Assembly: GCA_913043285.1 (NCBI GenBank)
Contig: CAJWML010000002.1
Coordinates: 310,001 to 374,000, forward strand
DNA from: CAKZNE01 sp002695025
GTDB lineage: Bacteria > Bacteroidota > Bacteroidia > Flavobacteriales > Schleiferiaceae
Direction: 5' to 3'
Length of the DNA stretch: 64,000 bases
Position numbers and translations under genes: made by a program. Shown here piece by piece: positions 17,185-23,993 of the stretch. The notes beneath the pieces are model-generated. The model had not been told where the DNA came from. It saw only the letters and a program-made list of their open reading frames with translations, and did no database searches. Position 1 is the first letter of the stretch. Every line of letters begins with the position of its first letter.

Positions 17185-17691
17185 ATGGCAACTTTACTGG
17201 CCGATGGCTATTATTTAAAAGCCATGGAAAATTACCCGTGGGAGCTTTCCGAAGCTCTCGAAAACCTGAACTATACCCTCAGTTATGATCCTGAGCATGC
17301 CGGAGCTAACTGCCTGATGGGGCAGCTGCAAATGCATTACCTGAAAAACTACCAGGCTGCTGAAGAATATTTTGAAGCAGCCATGGCCAGTGATCCGGAA
17401 TATGTATGTGCCTGGGAACACCTGGTGATCCTGTATATCCATCAGAAAAGAATGGACAGGGCTCAGAAAGTGCTGGAGTATGCGCAGCGCATTCCTACCA
17501 TGAACCGAACCTTTGTGCTTTGGGCCATGTCACGCATACTGGAAACCCGTTATGAGTTGAGCCTGGCCAAAAGATATCTGAAAGCCGCTTTTGGTGAAGT
17601 TTTCAGTTGGGAGGAGCAGGATTACCTGAATGCAGAGCTAAAGAGGCTTAAGGTTAAGACAAAAGCCTGGAAAAAACGGAAGCAAAGGTAA
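17185..17691 (+). CDS. small TPR protein
   Basis: A 168-residue all-helical protein with about three tetratricopeptide-like repeats (for example YDPEHAGANCLMGQLQMHYLKNYQAAEEYFEAAMASDP and AWEHLVILYIHQKRMDRAQKVLEYA). There is no signal peptide; the C-terminus is strongly basic. TPR proteins mediate protein binding. Its place between the orphan terminator and the convergent WYL regulator, at the edge of the RNA-repair region, does not reveal a partner. Confidence 0.75.
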   Translation: MATLLADGYYLKAMENYPWELSEALENLNYTLSYDPEHAGANCLMGQLQMHYLKNYQAAEEYFEAAMASDPEYVCAWEHLVILYIHQKRMDRAQKVLEYAQRIPTMNRTFVLWAMSRILETRYELSLAKRYLKAAFGEVFSWEEQDYLNAELKRLKVKTKAWKKRKQR

Positions 17692-17692
17692 T

Positions 17693-17787
17693 GTCAGGCT
17701 GAGTGACTGACCGAAGTGAAGGCGTATCGAAGCCTGAATGCCACCCTTCGATACACCCCGAGGTAAGTTCGGGGCACTCAGGGTGAC
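17693..17787. repeat. palindromic intergenic repeat
   Basis: Starts GTCAGGCTGAGTG and ends CACTCAGGGTGAC, with internal GTATCGAAGCC and CCTTCGATAC arms. It forms a large imperfect cruciform between two convergent genes. It belongs to the same GTCA...CTTCGA...TGAC repeat type seen at 19761-19841 and 21695-21780. Probably a mobile REP-like element; it can also end transcription from both sides. Confidence 0.6.
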
Positions 17788-17797
17788 TGGGAAAAGC

Positions 17798-19528
17798 TTA
17801 TAAACCCTCGCTCCATTCCAGTCCTTCCGGCAGTTCTGCGTTGGAAAATTCCAGGTGAATAACCCTGCGGGAACGTTGTGCTTTGGATTTTGAAGAAGCA
17901 TGGAGTAGCAGAGGTTTCATGAACTGAACTCCGCCTTTGGGGATCTCGCAAACCGCAGGACTGGTGTTTTGAGTGATCAGCTGTATGTCATCATCCGAGA
18001 GTCGCTTTTTATGGGTACCCGGTATCACCTTAAGGGTACCGTTACTTTCCAGTGAATCATCTAGGTGAATACGGATAGTAAGAGTTTGATGAAGGTACTC
18101 TTCGGGTGGACAAACGGCAAAGAAACCCTCTTTGCTGGTCCACCCGGAAAAACCTTCCGTTTCAATACGTTCTTTGACATTTATCGTAATGTCCTGGTGC
18201 CAGGTAACATACCAGTTACTCAAATGGGGCTTATCAAAGTATATGGCTTTGGTGAGTCTGGCTCCAGGTGCTAACTCTGCCAGAAGCATATCCATATTGG
18301 CGTTAAAAATAAGAGGTTGTACAGCCGGTACTTTTTGCAGAAGTTGCCGGATGGACATACTTTTTTTGCCCCCGGGATTTTCATTCACGCTATTGAAGTA
18401 CCTGCTGATAAGATGTTTCATTTTATCCGTTTCCCGCGTGGTAAATACGTTTGGCAGTATGTCGTAACCACCTTTTTGCAAGCGGTTACGGGATTGTTTC
18501 AAGCGGTTGCCGCTGATCTCCGAATCGTAGGTGTCTACAGCTTCCCTCAATAGGCTTTTCATTCTTCTTTTAAAATGATCGGGAGCCAGTACTTTCATTT
18601 GTGGACCGAAACCGAGTATTTCCCGTTCCAACTCATAATTGAGTTGAACATGCAAGGAAATGACAATGCCAAACTTATTACTTTCCAATACCTTCTGGCT
18701 GGGATGAATGGGTTTGGTGATCACGTAGGGAGCATTACTGCGATCCACAAAGAGTATAATGTTTTCGGGCTTATCACCCTGGTTAACGGTAACTCCTACT
18801 ACGTCCTTGAAATAGGATTGAACGTCAAAAGCCGGTTGGCAACAGCTCATATCTTTTAAAGGAGAAACGGCCGTGATCCGGTCAAGGGCCAATAGCATGG
18901 TGGTTTTACCCTTATGGTTGGCGCCCAGTAAAAACCAACGGTTGCGGAACTCCTTAAGCAGGAAAGGGTGGAACCTCATTTCCTGGGCTCTCCGGGCTTT
19001 AAAGCTTTGATATTTTACCAGGATACAATGCTTTTGCTGAATGGCTTTGTAAATAGGGTCAATATGTTCCAGTCCTCGCAGGTTTTCATTCTTTTCAAAA
19101 TCAATTATCGGTTCTCGGTGAGTTTTAGCGGTATAGATCTTGTCTTCCAAACGGTTTACCATACTATCCAGATCCTGGAAGTGAGTGAAGCCCTTGAACT
19201 GGCGAAGTATTTCGGTAACCTCGGTGAGCTTCAGTAAATCCTGATCGGTAAGGGGAATATTGGTAATGGAATAATCCGGATCTTCATAGGTATAGTATCG
19301 CTTCTCCAGAACCACGATGGGCGCATTGTAGCCCAGTTTGTCACTGCGCATCATCTGGATATCCATTTGCACCGTTCTGCGGCTTACGCCTTTATCAATG
19401 CCTTCGTATTCATACAAGGCATGGGAGCAGGCATCAATAAGGTCTTCTAAAGTCCACTTTCTGAAACGGTTACGAAGGCAGTTGTCAAGGGTTCGGTAGC
19501 GAACCAGGGCATTACGATTAACAGGCAC
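17798..19528 (-). CDS. WYL regulator fused to a PhyH-like dioxygenase
   Basis: A 576-residue fusion. Residues 1-90 are a winged-helix region (SRRTVQMDIQMMRSDKLGYNAPI). About 130-345 is a WYL ligand-binding region with a WFLLGANHKG core. About 350-576 resembles phytanoyl-CoA dioxygenase: WHQD supplies the His and Asp of the Fe(II) site, LLLHASS the second His, and RRVIH the Arg for 2-oxoglutarate, so the catalytic set looks intact. The start is GTG at 19528, and no closer ATG is seen. WYL regulators control RNA-repair and defence operons in other bacteria. This one is divergent from the tRNA-like RNAs, slipin and rtcB. I infer it senses an RNA or nucleotide signal; the role of the oxygenase half is unknown. 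Confidence 0.82.
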   Translation of the reverse strand: MPVNRNALVRYRTLDNCLRNRFRKWTLEDLIDACSHALYEYEGIDKGVSRRTVQMDIQMMRSDKLGYNAPIVVLEKRYYTYEDPDYSITNIPLTDQDLLKLTEVTEILRQFKGFTHFQDLDSMVNRLEDKIYTAKTHREPIIDFEKNENLRGLEHIDPIYKAIQQKHCILVKYQSFKARRAQEMRFHPFLLKEFRNRWFLLGANHKGKTTMLLALDRITAVSPLKDMSCCQPAFDVQSYFKDVVGVTVNQGDKPENIILFVDRSNAPYVITKPIHPSQKVLESNKFGIVISLHVQLNYELEREILGFGPQMKVLAPDHFKRRMKSLLREAVDTYDSEISGNRLKQSRNRLQKGGYDILPNVFTTRETDKMKHLISRYFNSVNENPGGKKSMSIRQLLQKVPAVQPLIFNANMDMLLAELAPGARLTKAIYFDKPHLSNWYVTWHQDITINVKERIETEGFSGWTSKEGFFAVCPPEEYLHQTLTIRIHLDDSLESNGTLKVIPGTHKKRLSDDDIQLITQNTSPAVCEIPKGGVQFMKPLLLHASSKSKAQRSRRVIHLEFSNAELPEGLEWSEGL

Positions 19529-19541
19529 AGGTGAAAATTTT

Positions 19542-19566
19542 TACTGCGCAAAAAGACTGCGCAGTA
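19542..19566. promoter_or_regulatory. inverted repeat before the WYL gene, likely operator
   Basis: TACTGCGC - 9 nt - GCGCAGTA is a perfect 8-bp inverted repeat centred about 25 bp upstream of the GTG start of the WYL regulator. The position fits autoregulation, or control of the divergent RNA transcript. Confidence 0.5.
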
Positions 19567-19598
19567 GGGTTTCACCTTTGTCCTGTATTTGAAACACA

Positions 19599-19638
19599 CC
19601 CCGCTGTTCAAGTGGAATGAAGAGGCCGGACAGCGGGG
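19599..19638 (+). ncRNA. long hairpin at the head of the RNA region
   Basis: CCCCGCTGT (19599-19607) pairs perfectly with ACAGCGGGG (19630-19638) across a 22-nt loop. It lies 24 bp before the tRNA-Tyr-like gene and may be the 5' domain of the same transcript, or a terminator of a minus-strand transcript. Confidence 0.45.
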
Positions 19639-19662
19639 TTTACGAAAGTTCTTAAACATAAT

Positions 19663-19745
19663 GGGAGTGCGCTACCGATGGTGAGGTAGGCCGGTCTGTA
19701 AAACCGGTGCTTTTGGCTCAATAGGTTCGAATCCTGTCACCCCCA
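19663..19745 (+). tRNA. tRNA-Tyr-like gene, anticodon GUA, atypical
   Basis: Acceptor GGGAGTG / CACCCCC (one A-C mismatch), anticodon arm CCGGT - CTGTAAA - ACCGG with anticodon GTA at 19698-19700, a 13-nt variable region as expected for bacterial tRNA-Tyr, and T-arm ATAGG - TTCGAAT - CCTGT. Position 8 is C instead of the near-universal U, and the D-arm (CTACC - GATGGTGA - GGTAG) is unusual. CCA is not encoded. It may be a real tRNA-Tyr, or a tRNA decoy belonging to the adjacent repair locus; the mismatch, C8 and setting favour the latter. Confidence 0.55.
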
Positions 19746-19760
19746 CAAAGTAAAGTCCGT

Positions 19761-19841
19761 GGTCATCCTGAGCGGAGTCGAAGGATGGCTTTAAAAGGAC
19801 GGTTATAGACTGGTCGCACTTCGACTCCGCTCAGTGTGACC
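19761..19841. repeat. pair of inverted REP-like elements
   Basis: GGTCATCCTGAGCGGAGTCG...GGATG (19761-19787) and GGTCGCACTTCGACTCCG...GTGACC (19812-19841) are inverted copies of one CTTCGACTCCGCTCAG-type sequence. A similar pair is at 21695-21780. They flank the RNA/slipin unit on both sides. Confidence 0.65.
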
Positions 19842-19911
19842 GCGATAAAGATTAAGAGAGTTCTTTAAAATATGGTGCTTTCAGGCACTGAAAATAGTAA
19901 GTCGGTTAGGT

Positions 19912-20106
19912 ATGAAGACCGGACGAGGGTTTCTGTATAGCCCCGTGGTGCCACGCCATCAGCGCTGGTATGCCGCTTCATGATTAACGATTTGCTACCA
20001 GACTATATGTCACAGGTTCAAGTCCTGTTCTCAAGTAATTGAGATAGCTCAGTTGGTAGAGCAATAGTCGACTTAGGAGAGTCGTGGGTTCGATTCCCAT
20101 CTTCAT
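19912..20106 (+). ncRNA. nested tRNA-like RNA (outer element)
   Basis: ATGAAG (19912-19917) pairs with CTTCAT (20101-20106) like an acceptor stem. A canonical T-arm, GTGGG - TTCGATT - CCCAT (20084-20100), precedes the 3' strand. Just upstream of it, GACT - 6 nt - AGTC (20070-20083) looks like a class II variable arm. The space where D- and anticodon arms should be holds other stems (GGGTT/AGCCC at 19927-19943; CTGGTA/TACCAG at 19965-20001) and a whole second, permuted tRNA fold at 20002-20068. This is not a functional tRNA, but its ends mimic one. Confidence 0.6.
20002..20068 (+). ncRNA. circularly permuted tRNA-like fold, open at the anticodon loop
   Basis: The 3' half comes first: anticodon-stem 3' strand ACTAT (20002-20006), a five-base variable loop ATGTC, T-arm ACAGG - TTCAAGT - CCTGT (20012-20028), acceptor strand TCTCAA (20029-20034). 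A GTAA cap (20035-20038, a GNRA tetraloop) joins it to the 5' half: acceptor TTGAGA (20039-20044), T8 A9, D-arm GCTC - AGTTGGTA - GAGC (20047-20062), base 26, anticodon-stem 5' strand ATAGT (20064-20068). Every stem pairs without mismatch and spacers have canonical tRNA lengths. The only break is in the anticodon loop, so the fold imitates a tRNA cut by an anticodon nuclease. The helix CTGGTA/TACCAG abuts the ACTAT strand at 20001/20002. Confidence 0.7.
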
Positions 20107-20121
20107 CATGGCGAAAGCCTC

Positions 20122-20196
20122 GGGTGTTGTAGCTCAGTTGGTAGAGCAACCTAAACTTCCCGGTCACGGAAGATGGTTGATAGACTGAAAATCTAT
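20122..20196 (+). ncRNA. third tRNA-like fragment, Phe-type anticodon arm
   Basis: A canonical D-arm, GCTC - AGTTGGTA - GAGC (20132-20147), is followed, after an inserted hairpin (CTTCC - CGGTCAC - GGAAG), by a perfect anticodon arm ATAGA - CTGAAAA - TCTAT (20180-20196) with anticodon GAA. No T-arm or 3' acceptor strand follows, so this is a 5' tRNA half with an insertion, not a tRNA gene. Confidence 0.55.
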
Positions 20197-20244
20197 CTTA
20201 ATCAGGAAGCTGATCCCTTCTGAAAAGGATCGCCTGAAAGCCTG

Positions 20245-20458
20245 GGGTGCAGGCCCGTTCAGAAATAATTCTTCGGAAGTTTTCTGAACAGTCCCTGCCG
20301 CGCTACGCAGACCGGAGGATACCGATGGGGGCGTTTGGCTACTTGTATGTGGTCACCTGGAAGGAGAATATAGTTTTCCGAAAAGGTGATCCGTGTGCAA
20401 CTAATCAGACACAACCTTTCTCAATCCGCTCTCCGCGAAGTGGGGATGGCTTGCACCC
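20245..20458 (+). ncRNA. large structured RNA domain before slipin
   Basis: GGGTGCAGGCC (20245-20255) pairs over 11 bp (one G-U) with GGCTTGCACCC (20448-20458), closing a domain of about 214 nt. Inside are a 9-bp stem GTTCAGAAA/TTTCTGAAC (20257-20289) capped by a cUUCGg tetraloop, and GGTCACCT/AGGTGATC around 20352-20390. No protein-coding frame is convincing here. It probably belongs to the same long transcript as the tRNA-like pieces. Confidence 0.6.
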
Positions 20459-20496
20459 TGAAGCTTTCTTTAAAAGTGAAATTTATGTTTAACCCC

Positions 20497-20515
20497 GAGG
20501 TTGAAAGTCAACCTC
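20497..20515 (+). promoter_or_regulatory. hairpin just before the slipin start
   Basis: GAGGTTGA - AAG - TCAACCTC is a perfect 8-bp stem ending 18 nt before the ATG at 20534. It may end the non-coding RNA, mark a processing site, or control slipin translation. Confidence 0.5.
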
Positions 20516-20533
20516 AATAAATACTCGAATGCG

Positions 20534-21628
20534 ATGAAACGAGTAGTGATCAACACCGGCAAAATTGGACTGGTGTACAAAAACGGAGATTACAAAAGGA
20601 TGCTTACGGCAGGTAAGTACTGGCTGAGCCCTTTTGAATCGGTAGAGGTGTATGATATGGCCCAGGCCTTTGTGCCCGGTGGTAACCTGAACCTTTACCT
20701 GCAGGATGAGCAATTGCGAAATGCCCTGATCCTGGTGGATGTAGCGGATAATGAAATAGCCCTGCGTTTTGAGCACGACAATTTTAAGTCCGTTCTGTTA
20801 CCGGGTCGTTATGCCTACTGGAAAGGACTGGTGGAGTACTCTTTCATCAAAGCTGATTTGAGTAAAGTGGAGATCACAGAACCCATCAGCCGTGAAATTC
20901 TCCGGAAGACCCTGGTATTACCTTACATCCGGGCCTACAGTGTAGAATCTTATGAAAAAGGTATCCTTTTCATAGACGGAAAGTTTGAAAAGGTACTGGA
21001 GAAAGGCGAATACCTATTCTGGAAGAACAGTACACCCATAAACGTTTTGAAAGCAGATATGCGGCAACTGCAAATGGAAGTGAGCGGCCAGGAGATCCTC
21101 ACCAAAGACAAAGCAGCTTTGCGGGTAAATTTTTATACCCAGTACAAGGTTACTGATATTGAAAAGGCTTTGTTGGATAACAAGGAGTTCGAGAAGCAAC
21201 TCTATGTATTGATGCAGCTCGCTTTGCGGGAGTTCATAGGTACGTTGACCTTGGATGAATTGCTGGAAAAGAAAGAGGCCGTAGCCGAATACGTATTGTC
21301 AGCCGTTAAGGAAAATGCGGTAAACCTGGGCGTTAAGGTAAGCGCTTGTGGTATCCGGGATATTATCCTTCCCGGAGAAGTAAAAGAGATCATGAACCAG
21401 GTATTGGTGGCTGAGAAAAAAGCCCAGGCCAACGTGATCACCAGGCGGGAAGAAACCGCTTCTACCCGGAGCTTACTGAACACCGCTAAACTGATGGAAG
21501 ATAATCCTATGCTCTTTAAACTGAAAGAAATGGAATACACCGAGAAGATCGCGGAAAAGATCAACAGTATTTCTCTTTCAGGAGGAAACCAGGTGGTAGA
21601 TCAACTCAAGGAGATCTTCTCCCGGTAG
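20534..21628 (+). CDS. slipin family SPFH membrane-scaffold protein
   Basis: A 364-residue SPFH/band-7 protein of the slipin type found in rtcB loci. It starts MKRVVINTGKIGLVYKNGDYKRML at 20534; a TTG start 33 bp upstream would run through the hairpin and is not supported. Two related N-terminal stretches (about 1-90 and 130-180, each with a GxY-LFWK-like strand set) precede the band-7 core (QEILTKDKAALRVNFYTQYKVTDIEKAL) and a helical C-terminal region with AEKKAQANVITRREETASTRSLLN. There is no classical membrane helix. Such slipins accompany RtcB in predicted RNA-repair operons, where their role is not established. The rtcB gene follows after a terminator-like hairpin and a REP-like pair. 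Confidence 0.85.
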   Translation: MKRVVINTGKIGLVYKNGDYKRMLTAGKYWLSPFESVEVYDMAQAFVPGGNLNLYLQDEQLRNALILVDVADNEIALRFEHDNFKSVLLPGRYAYWKGLVEYSFIKADLSKVEITEPISREILRKTLVLPYIRAYSVESYEKGILFIDGKFEKVLEKGEYLFWKNSTPINVLKADMRQLQMEVSGQEILTKDKAALRVNFYTQYKVTDIEKALLDNKEFEKQLYVLMQLALREFIGTLTLDELLEKKEAVAEYVLSAVKENAVNLGVKVSACGIRDIILPGEVKEIMNQVLVAEKKAQANVITRREETASTRSLLNTAKLMEDNPMLFKLKEMEYTEKIAEKINSISLSGGNQVVDQLKEIFSR

Positions 21629-21648
21629 TCGCTACCCGCCTTAACCAA

Positions 21649-21674
21649 CCTCCGCAGCAATTGGGCTGCGGAGG
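21649..21674 (+). terminator. strong hairpin after slipin
   Basis: CCTCCGCAGC - AATTGG - GCTGCGGAGG is a perfect 10-bp stem 20 bp past the slipin stop. It is followed only by a weak TCCTTAAAA tail, so partial termination or mRNA processing is likely. Confidence 0.6.
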
Positions 21675-21694
21675 TCCTTAAAAGGAATTACATT

Positions 21695-21780
21695 GTCACC
21701 CTTCGACTCCGCTCAGGATGACACATTGAAGTTTATGATAAAACAAAAGCGGTCACACTGAGCACAGTCGAAGTGCGACC
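21695..21780. repeat. second pair of REP-like elements
   Basis: GTCACCCTTCGACTCCGCTC...GATGAC (21695-21722) and GGTCACACTGAGCACAGTCG...GCGACC (21751-21780) are inverted copies of the repeat at 19761-19841. Confidence 0.6.
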
Positions 21781-21795
21781 CTAAATAGAAGTACA

Positions 21796-23193
21796 ATGAA
21801 AATTACATCAAAAGACTTAAAGAAAATAAACTTCCCGGAAGGCCCCGCCTTTGGAATGGCCTTAAAACCCTATACGCAATACAGCAAGAAAGCGTACCTG
21901 GAAACACTGCAAAAAGTGGTAAAAGATCCGGAGGAATACCTGGAAGACGAAAGTTTCGGAGCCCTAGCCAAAGCCCTGGTGGAAGAAGCTAAAAAGGAAC
22001 CCATCGCCATGCGAGAGAAACACCTGGATTTCAAGATCTACGGGCAAGAACATATTGAACCCGGAGCCTTGCACCAGATGTACACCGCCATGAAATTACC
22101 GGTGGCCGATTCCGGTGCTTTGATGCCCGATGCCCACCAGGGTTATGGGTTACCGATCGGGGGTGTACTCGCCACCAAGAATTCGGTGATCCCTTACGGA
22201 GTGGGAGTTGATATTGGCTGCCGTATGTGCTTATCTATTTACGATATGCCGAAAGAGCGTTTACAAACCGATAAGGAGTCGTTGAAGAAGATGCTGAACA
22301 ACAACACCCGTTTCGGTAACGCTTCTTTCAAATACTCGATGGAACATGAGATCTTTGAACGCGATGAGTTCAAGGAACTGGAAGTGGTGAAAAACCTGAA
22401 AGACCGTGCCTGGCGGCAGATCGGTTCTTCCGGTGGAGGTAACCACTTTGTGGAGTTCGGGGTGGTGCGTATCACCGAAGAAGAGAACGAGTTCAACCTA
22501 CCGGTAGGTACCTATATGGGCTTGCTGTCGCATTCCGGTTCCCGGGGATTGGGGGCCAATATTGCGCGCCATTATACCAATTTGGCTATGGCCACCACAA
22601 AACTTCCGCAGGAAGCGCGTCACCTGGCCTGGCTGGATATGGATACCGATGCCGGTAAGGAATACTGGGCGGCCATGAATTTGGCCGGTGACTACGCTTC
22701 AGCCTGTCACCACCAGATCCATGAGCGTATGGCGGTAGGTTTGCGAACCACACCATTGGCTATGGTGGAGAACCACCACAACTTTGCCTGGAAGGAGAAG
22801 AACGCCCAGGGCGAAGAAGTGATCGTGCACCGTAAGGGTGCTACTCCGGCCGGTGCAGGGGTGTTGGGGATCATTCCCGGCTCCATGACTGCTCCGGGTT
22901 ACATTGTGCGTGGACGCGGTATAGCGCATTCCATCAATTCCGCTTCACACGGAGCGGGGCGGGTGATGAGCCGTACCCAGGCCAAGAAAACCCTGGATCC
23001 TAAAGAAGTGGTGCGCCACCTGAATGATCATGGGGTGGAAGTGATCGGTTCCGGACTGGACGAAGCGCCTATGGCGTATAAGGACATCAACACCGTGATG
23101 AACAGCCAGCAGGAACTGGTGGACATCCTCGGATCGTTTACCCCTAAAATTGTGCGGATGTGCGGGGATAATCGGTTTAAGGAAGTGGATTAG
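21796..23193 (+). CDS. rtcB: RtcB RNA ligase
   Basis: A 465-residue RtcB ligase, which joins RNA 2',3'-cyclic-phosphate (or 3'-phosphate) ends to 5'-OH ends using GTP and Mn2+. Visible motifs are GVDIGCRM with metal-binding Cys142, GSSGGGNHFVEFG, LLSHSGSRGLG, ENHHNFAW, the nucleotide-binding RKGATPAGAG and IIPGSMTAPGYIVRG, and SASHGAGRVMSR, where His385 corresponds to the guanylylated His of characterised enzymes. The sequence appears complete. The gene follows the tRNA-like RNAs and slipin and precedes two RlaP-type nucleotidyltransferases, so the locus is a tRNA- or RNA-repair unit. The separation by a hairpin and repeats suggests its own promoter or processed mRNA. Confidence 0.96.
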   Translation: MKITSKDLKKINFPEGPAFGMALKPYTQYSKKAYLETLQKVVKDPEEYLEDESFGALAKALVEEAKKEPIAMREKHLDFKIYGQEHIEPGALHQMYTAMKLPVADSGALMPDAHQGYGLPIGGVLATKNSVIPYGVGVDIGCRMCLSIYDMPKERLQTDKESLKKMLNNNTRFGNASFKYSMEHEIFERDEFKELEVVKNLKDRAWRQIGSSGGGNHFVEFGVVRITEEENEFNLPVGTYMGLLSHSGSRGLGANIARHYTNLAMATTKLPQEARHLAWLDMDTDAGKEYWAAMNLAGDYASACHHQIHERMAVGLRTTPLAMVENHHNFAWKEKNAQGEEVIVHRKGATPAGAGVLGIIPGSMTAPGYIVRGRGIAHSINSASHGAGRVMSRTQAKKTLDPKEVVRHLNDHGVEVIGSGLDEAPMAYKDINTVMNSQQELVDILGSFTPKIVRMCGDNRFKEVD

Positions 23194-23201
23194 AATAAGA
23201 C

Positions 23202-23227
23202 CGAAGGCTACTACGCCTTCGATTTTT
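23202..23227 (+). terminator. hairpin with short T-run after rtcB
   Basis: CGAAGGC - TACTAC - GCCTTCG followed by ATTTTT, 9 bp past the rtcB stop and 14 bp before the next ATG. It is a plausible partial terminator that would lower expression of the nucleotidyltransferase genes. Confidence 0.6.
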
Positions 23228-23240
23228 AAACTTTAGAATT

Positions 23241-23993
23241 ATGAGAAATAAGATAATCAATGCTCTGAAACAATTGGAAAAAGAGCATAATATAGAGATA
23301 TTGCTGGCTTGTGAGACTGGTTCCCGGGCTTGGGGTTTTCCGTCTCCAGACAGTGATTATGACGTAAGGTTTATCTATGTCCATAAGCCAGAGTGGTACC
23401 TTTCATTGAATGAAAAGAAAGACTCCATAGATCTTATGATGGAGGACCGGTTAATAGATCTGTCCGGATGGGAATTACGGAAAACGCTACGGTTGTTAGC
23501 AAAAAGTAATGTTTCAGTTTTGGAGCGAATGCAAAGTGAGATTGTCTATTTAGGAAAACCTGACTTTCAGGAAGAGCTTCAAGAAATAGCTCGGAAGTGT
23601 TTCTCACCTATTGTAACTATGCATCATTATCTAAGCATGTCCAAGAGTTTTTATGAACGAATAGTCGACCAAAATGAAGTACGGCTTAAGGACTATTTCT
23701 ACGCTTTGCGTACAGCTGTGGCGGGAAAGTGGGTGCGGGAGAAAAATGCGATCCCGCCTTTACAATTTACAGAGATGTATGATCTCCTGGACAAAGCCTT
23801 ATGCGAAAAGCTGGAGGAACTTATAACACTTAAAGGCGAAAAGGAGGAGGCCTACCGGCATCTTGCCGATAAGGAGATCAACGCCTTTTTGAAAGACACT
23901 ATCAGGGCCAATGAAGCAGTGTCCCAAAAGCTTCCCTCAGGCCATCCGGATTGGGAACAATTGGATCAATTTTTCAGAAGATGGATAAGATGA
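23241..23993 (+). CDS. RlaP-type nucleotidyltransferase 1
   Basis: A 250-residue protein of the DNA polymerase beta-type nucleotidyltransferase family PF10127 (RlaP, predicted RNA-repair polymerase). The active-site pattern is complete: GSRAWGFPSPDSDYDVRF places Gly27-Ser28 and the metal-binding Asp39 and Asp41. The remainder is helical. It overlaps the next gene, which encodes a second RlaP-type protein, and follows rtcB. The family is predicted to add or repair nucleotides on RNA ends; its precise substrate is not known. Confidence 0.85.
   Translation: MRNKIINALKQLEKEHNIEILLACETGSRAWGFPSPDSDYDVRFIYVHKPEWYLSLNEKKDSIDLMMEDRLIDLSGWELRKTLRLLAKSNVSVLERMQSEIVYLGKPDFQEELQEIARKCFSPIVTMHHYLSMSKSFYERIVDQNEVRLKDYFYALRTAVAGKWVREKNAIPPLQFTEMYDLLDKALCEKLEELITLKGEKEEAYRHLADKEINAFLKDTIRANEAVSQKLPSGHPDWEQLDQFFRRWIR

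Noticed and set aside
20039..20107. An ordinary tRNA gene starting at TTGAGAT with D-arm and ending at the TTCGATT T-arm
   Set aside because: The acceptor would have a T-C mismatch, the anticodon stem would start five bases late and there would be no variable loop. The permuted pairing with the upstream half is perfect, and the downstream T-arm pairs better with the outer acceptor at 19912.
20247..20492. An 81-codon frame overlapping the structured RNA
   Set aside because: The stretch is better explained by an 11-bp closing helix and a cUUCGg hairpin, and the translation resembles nothing.
20501..20533. Upstream TTG start for slipin
   Set aside because: It lies inside the GAGGTTGA/TCAACCTC hairpin and adds residues unlike the family start MKRVV. 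The ATG at 20534 is preferred.
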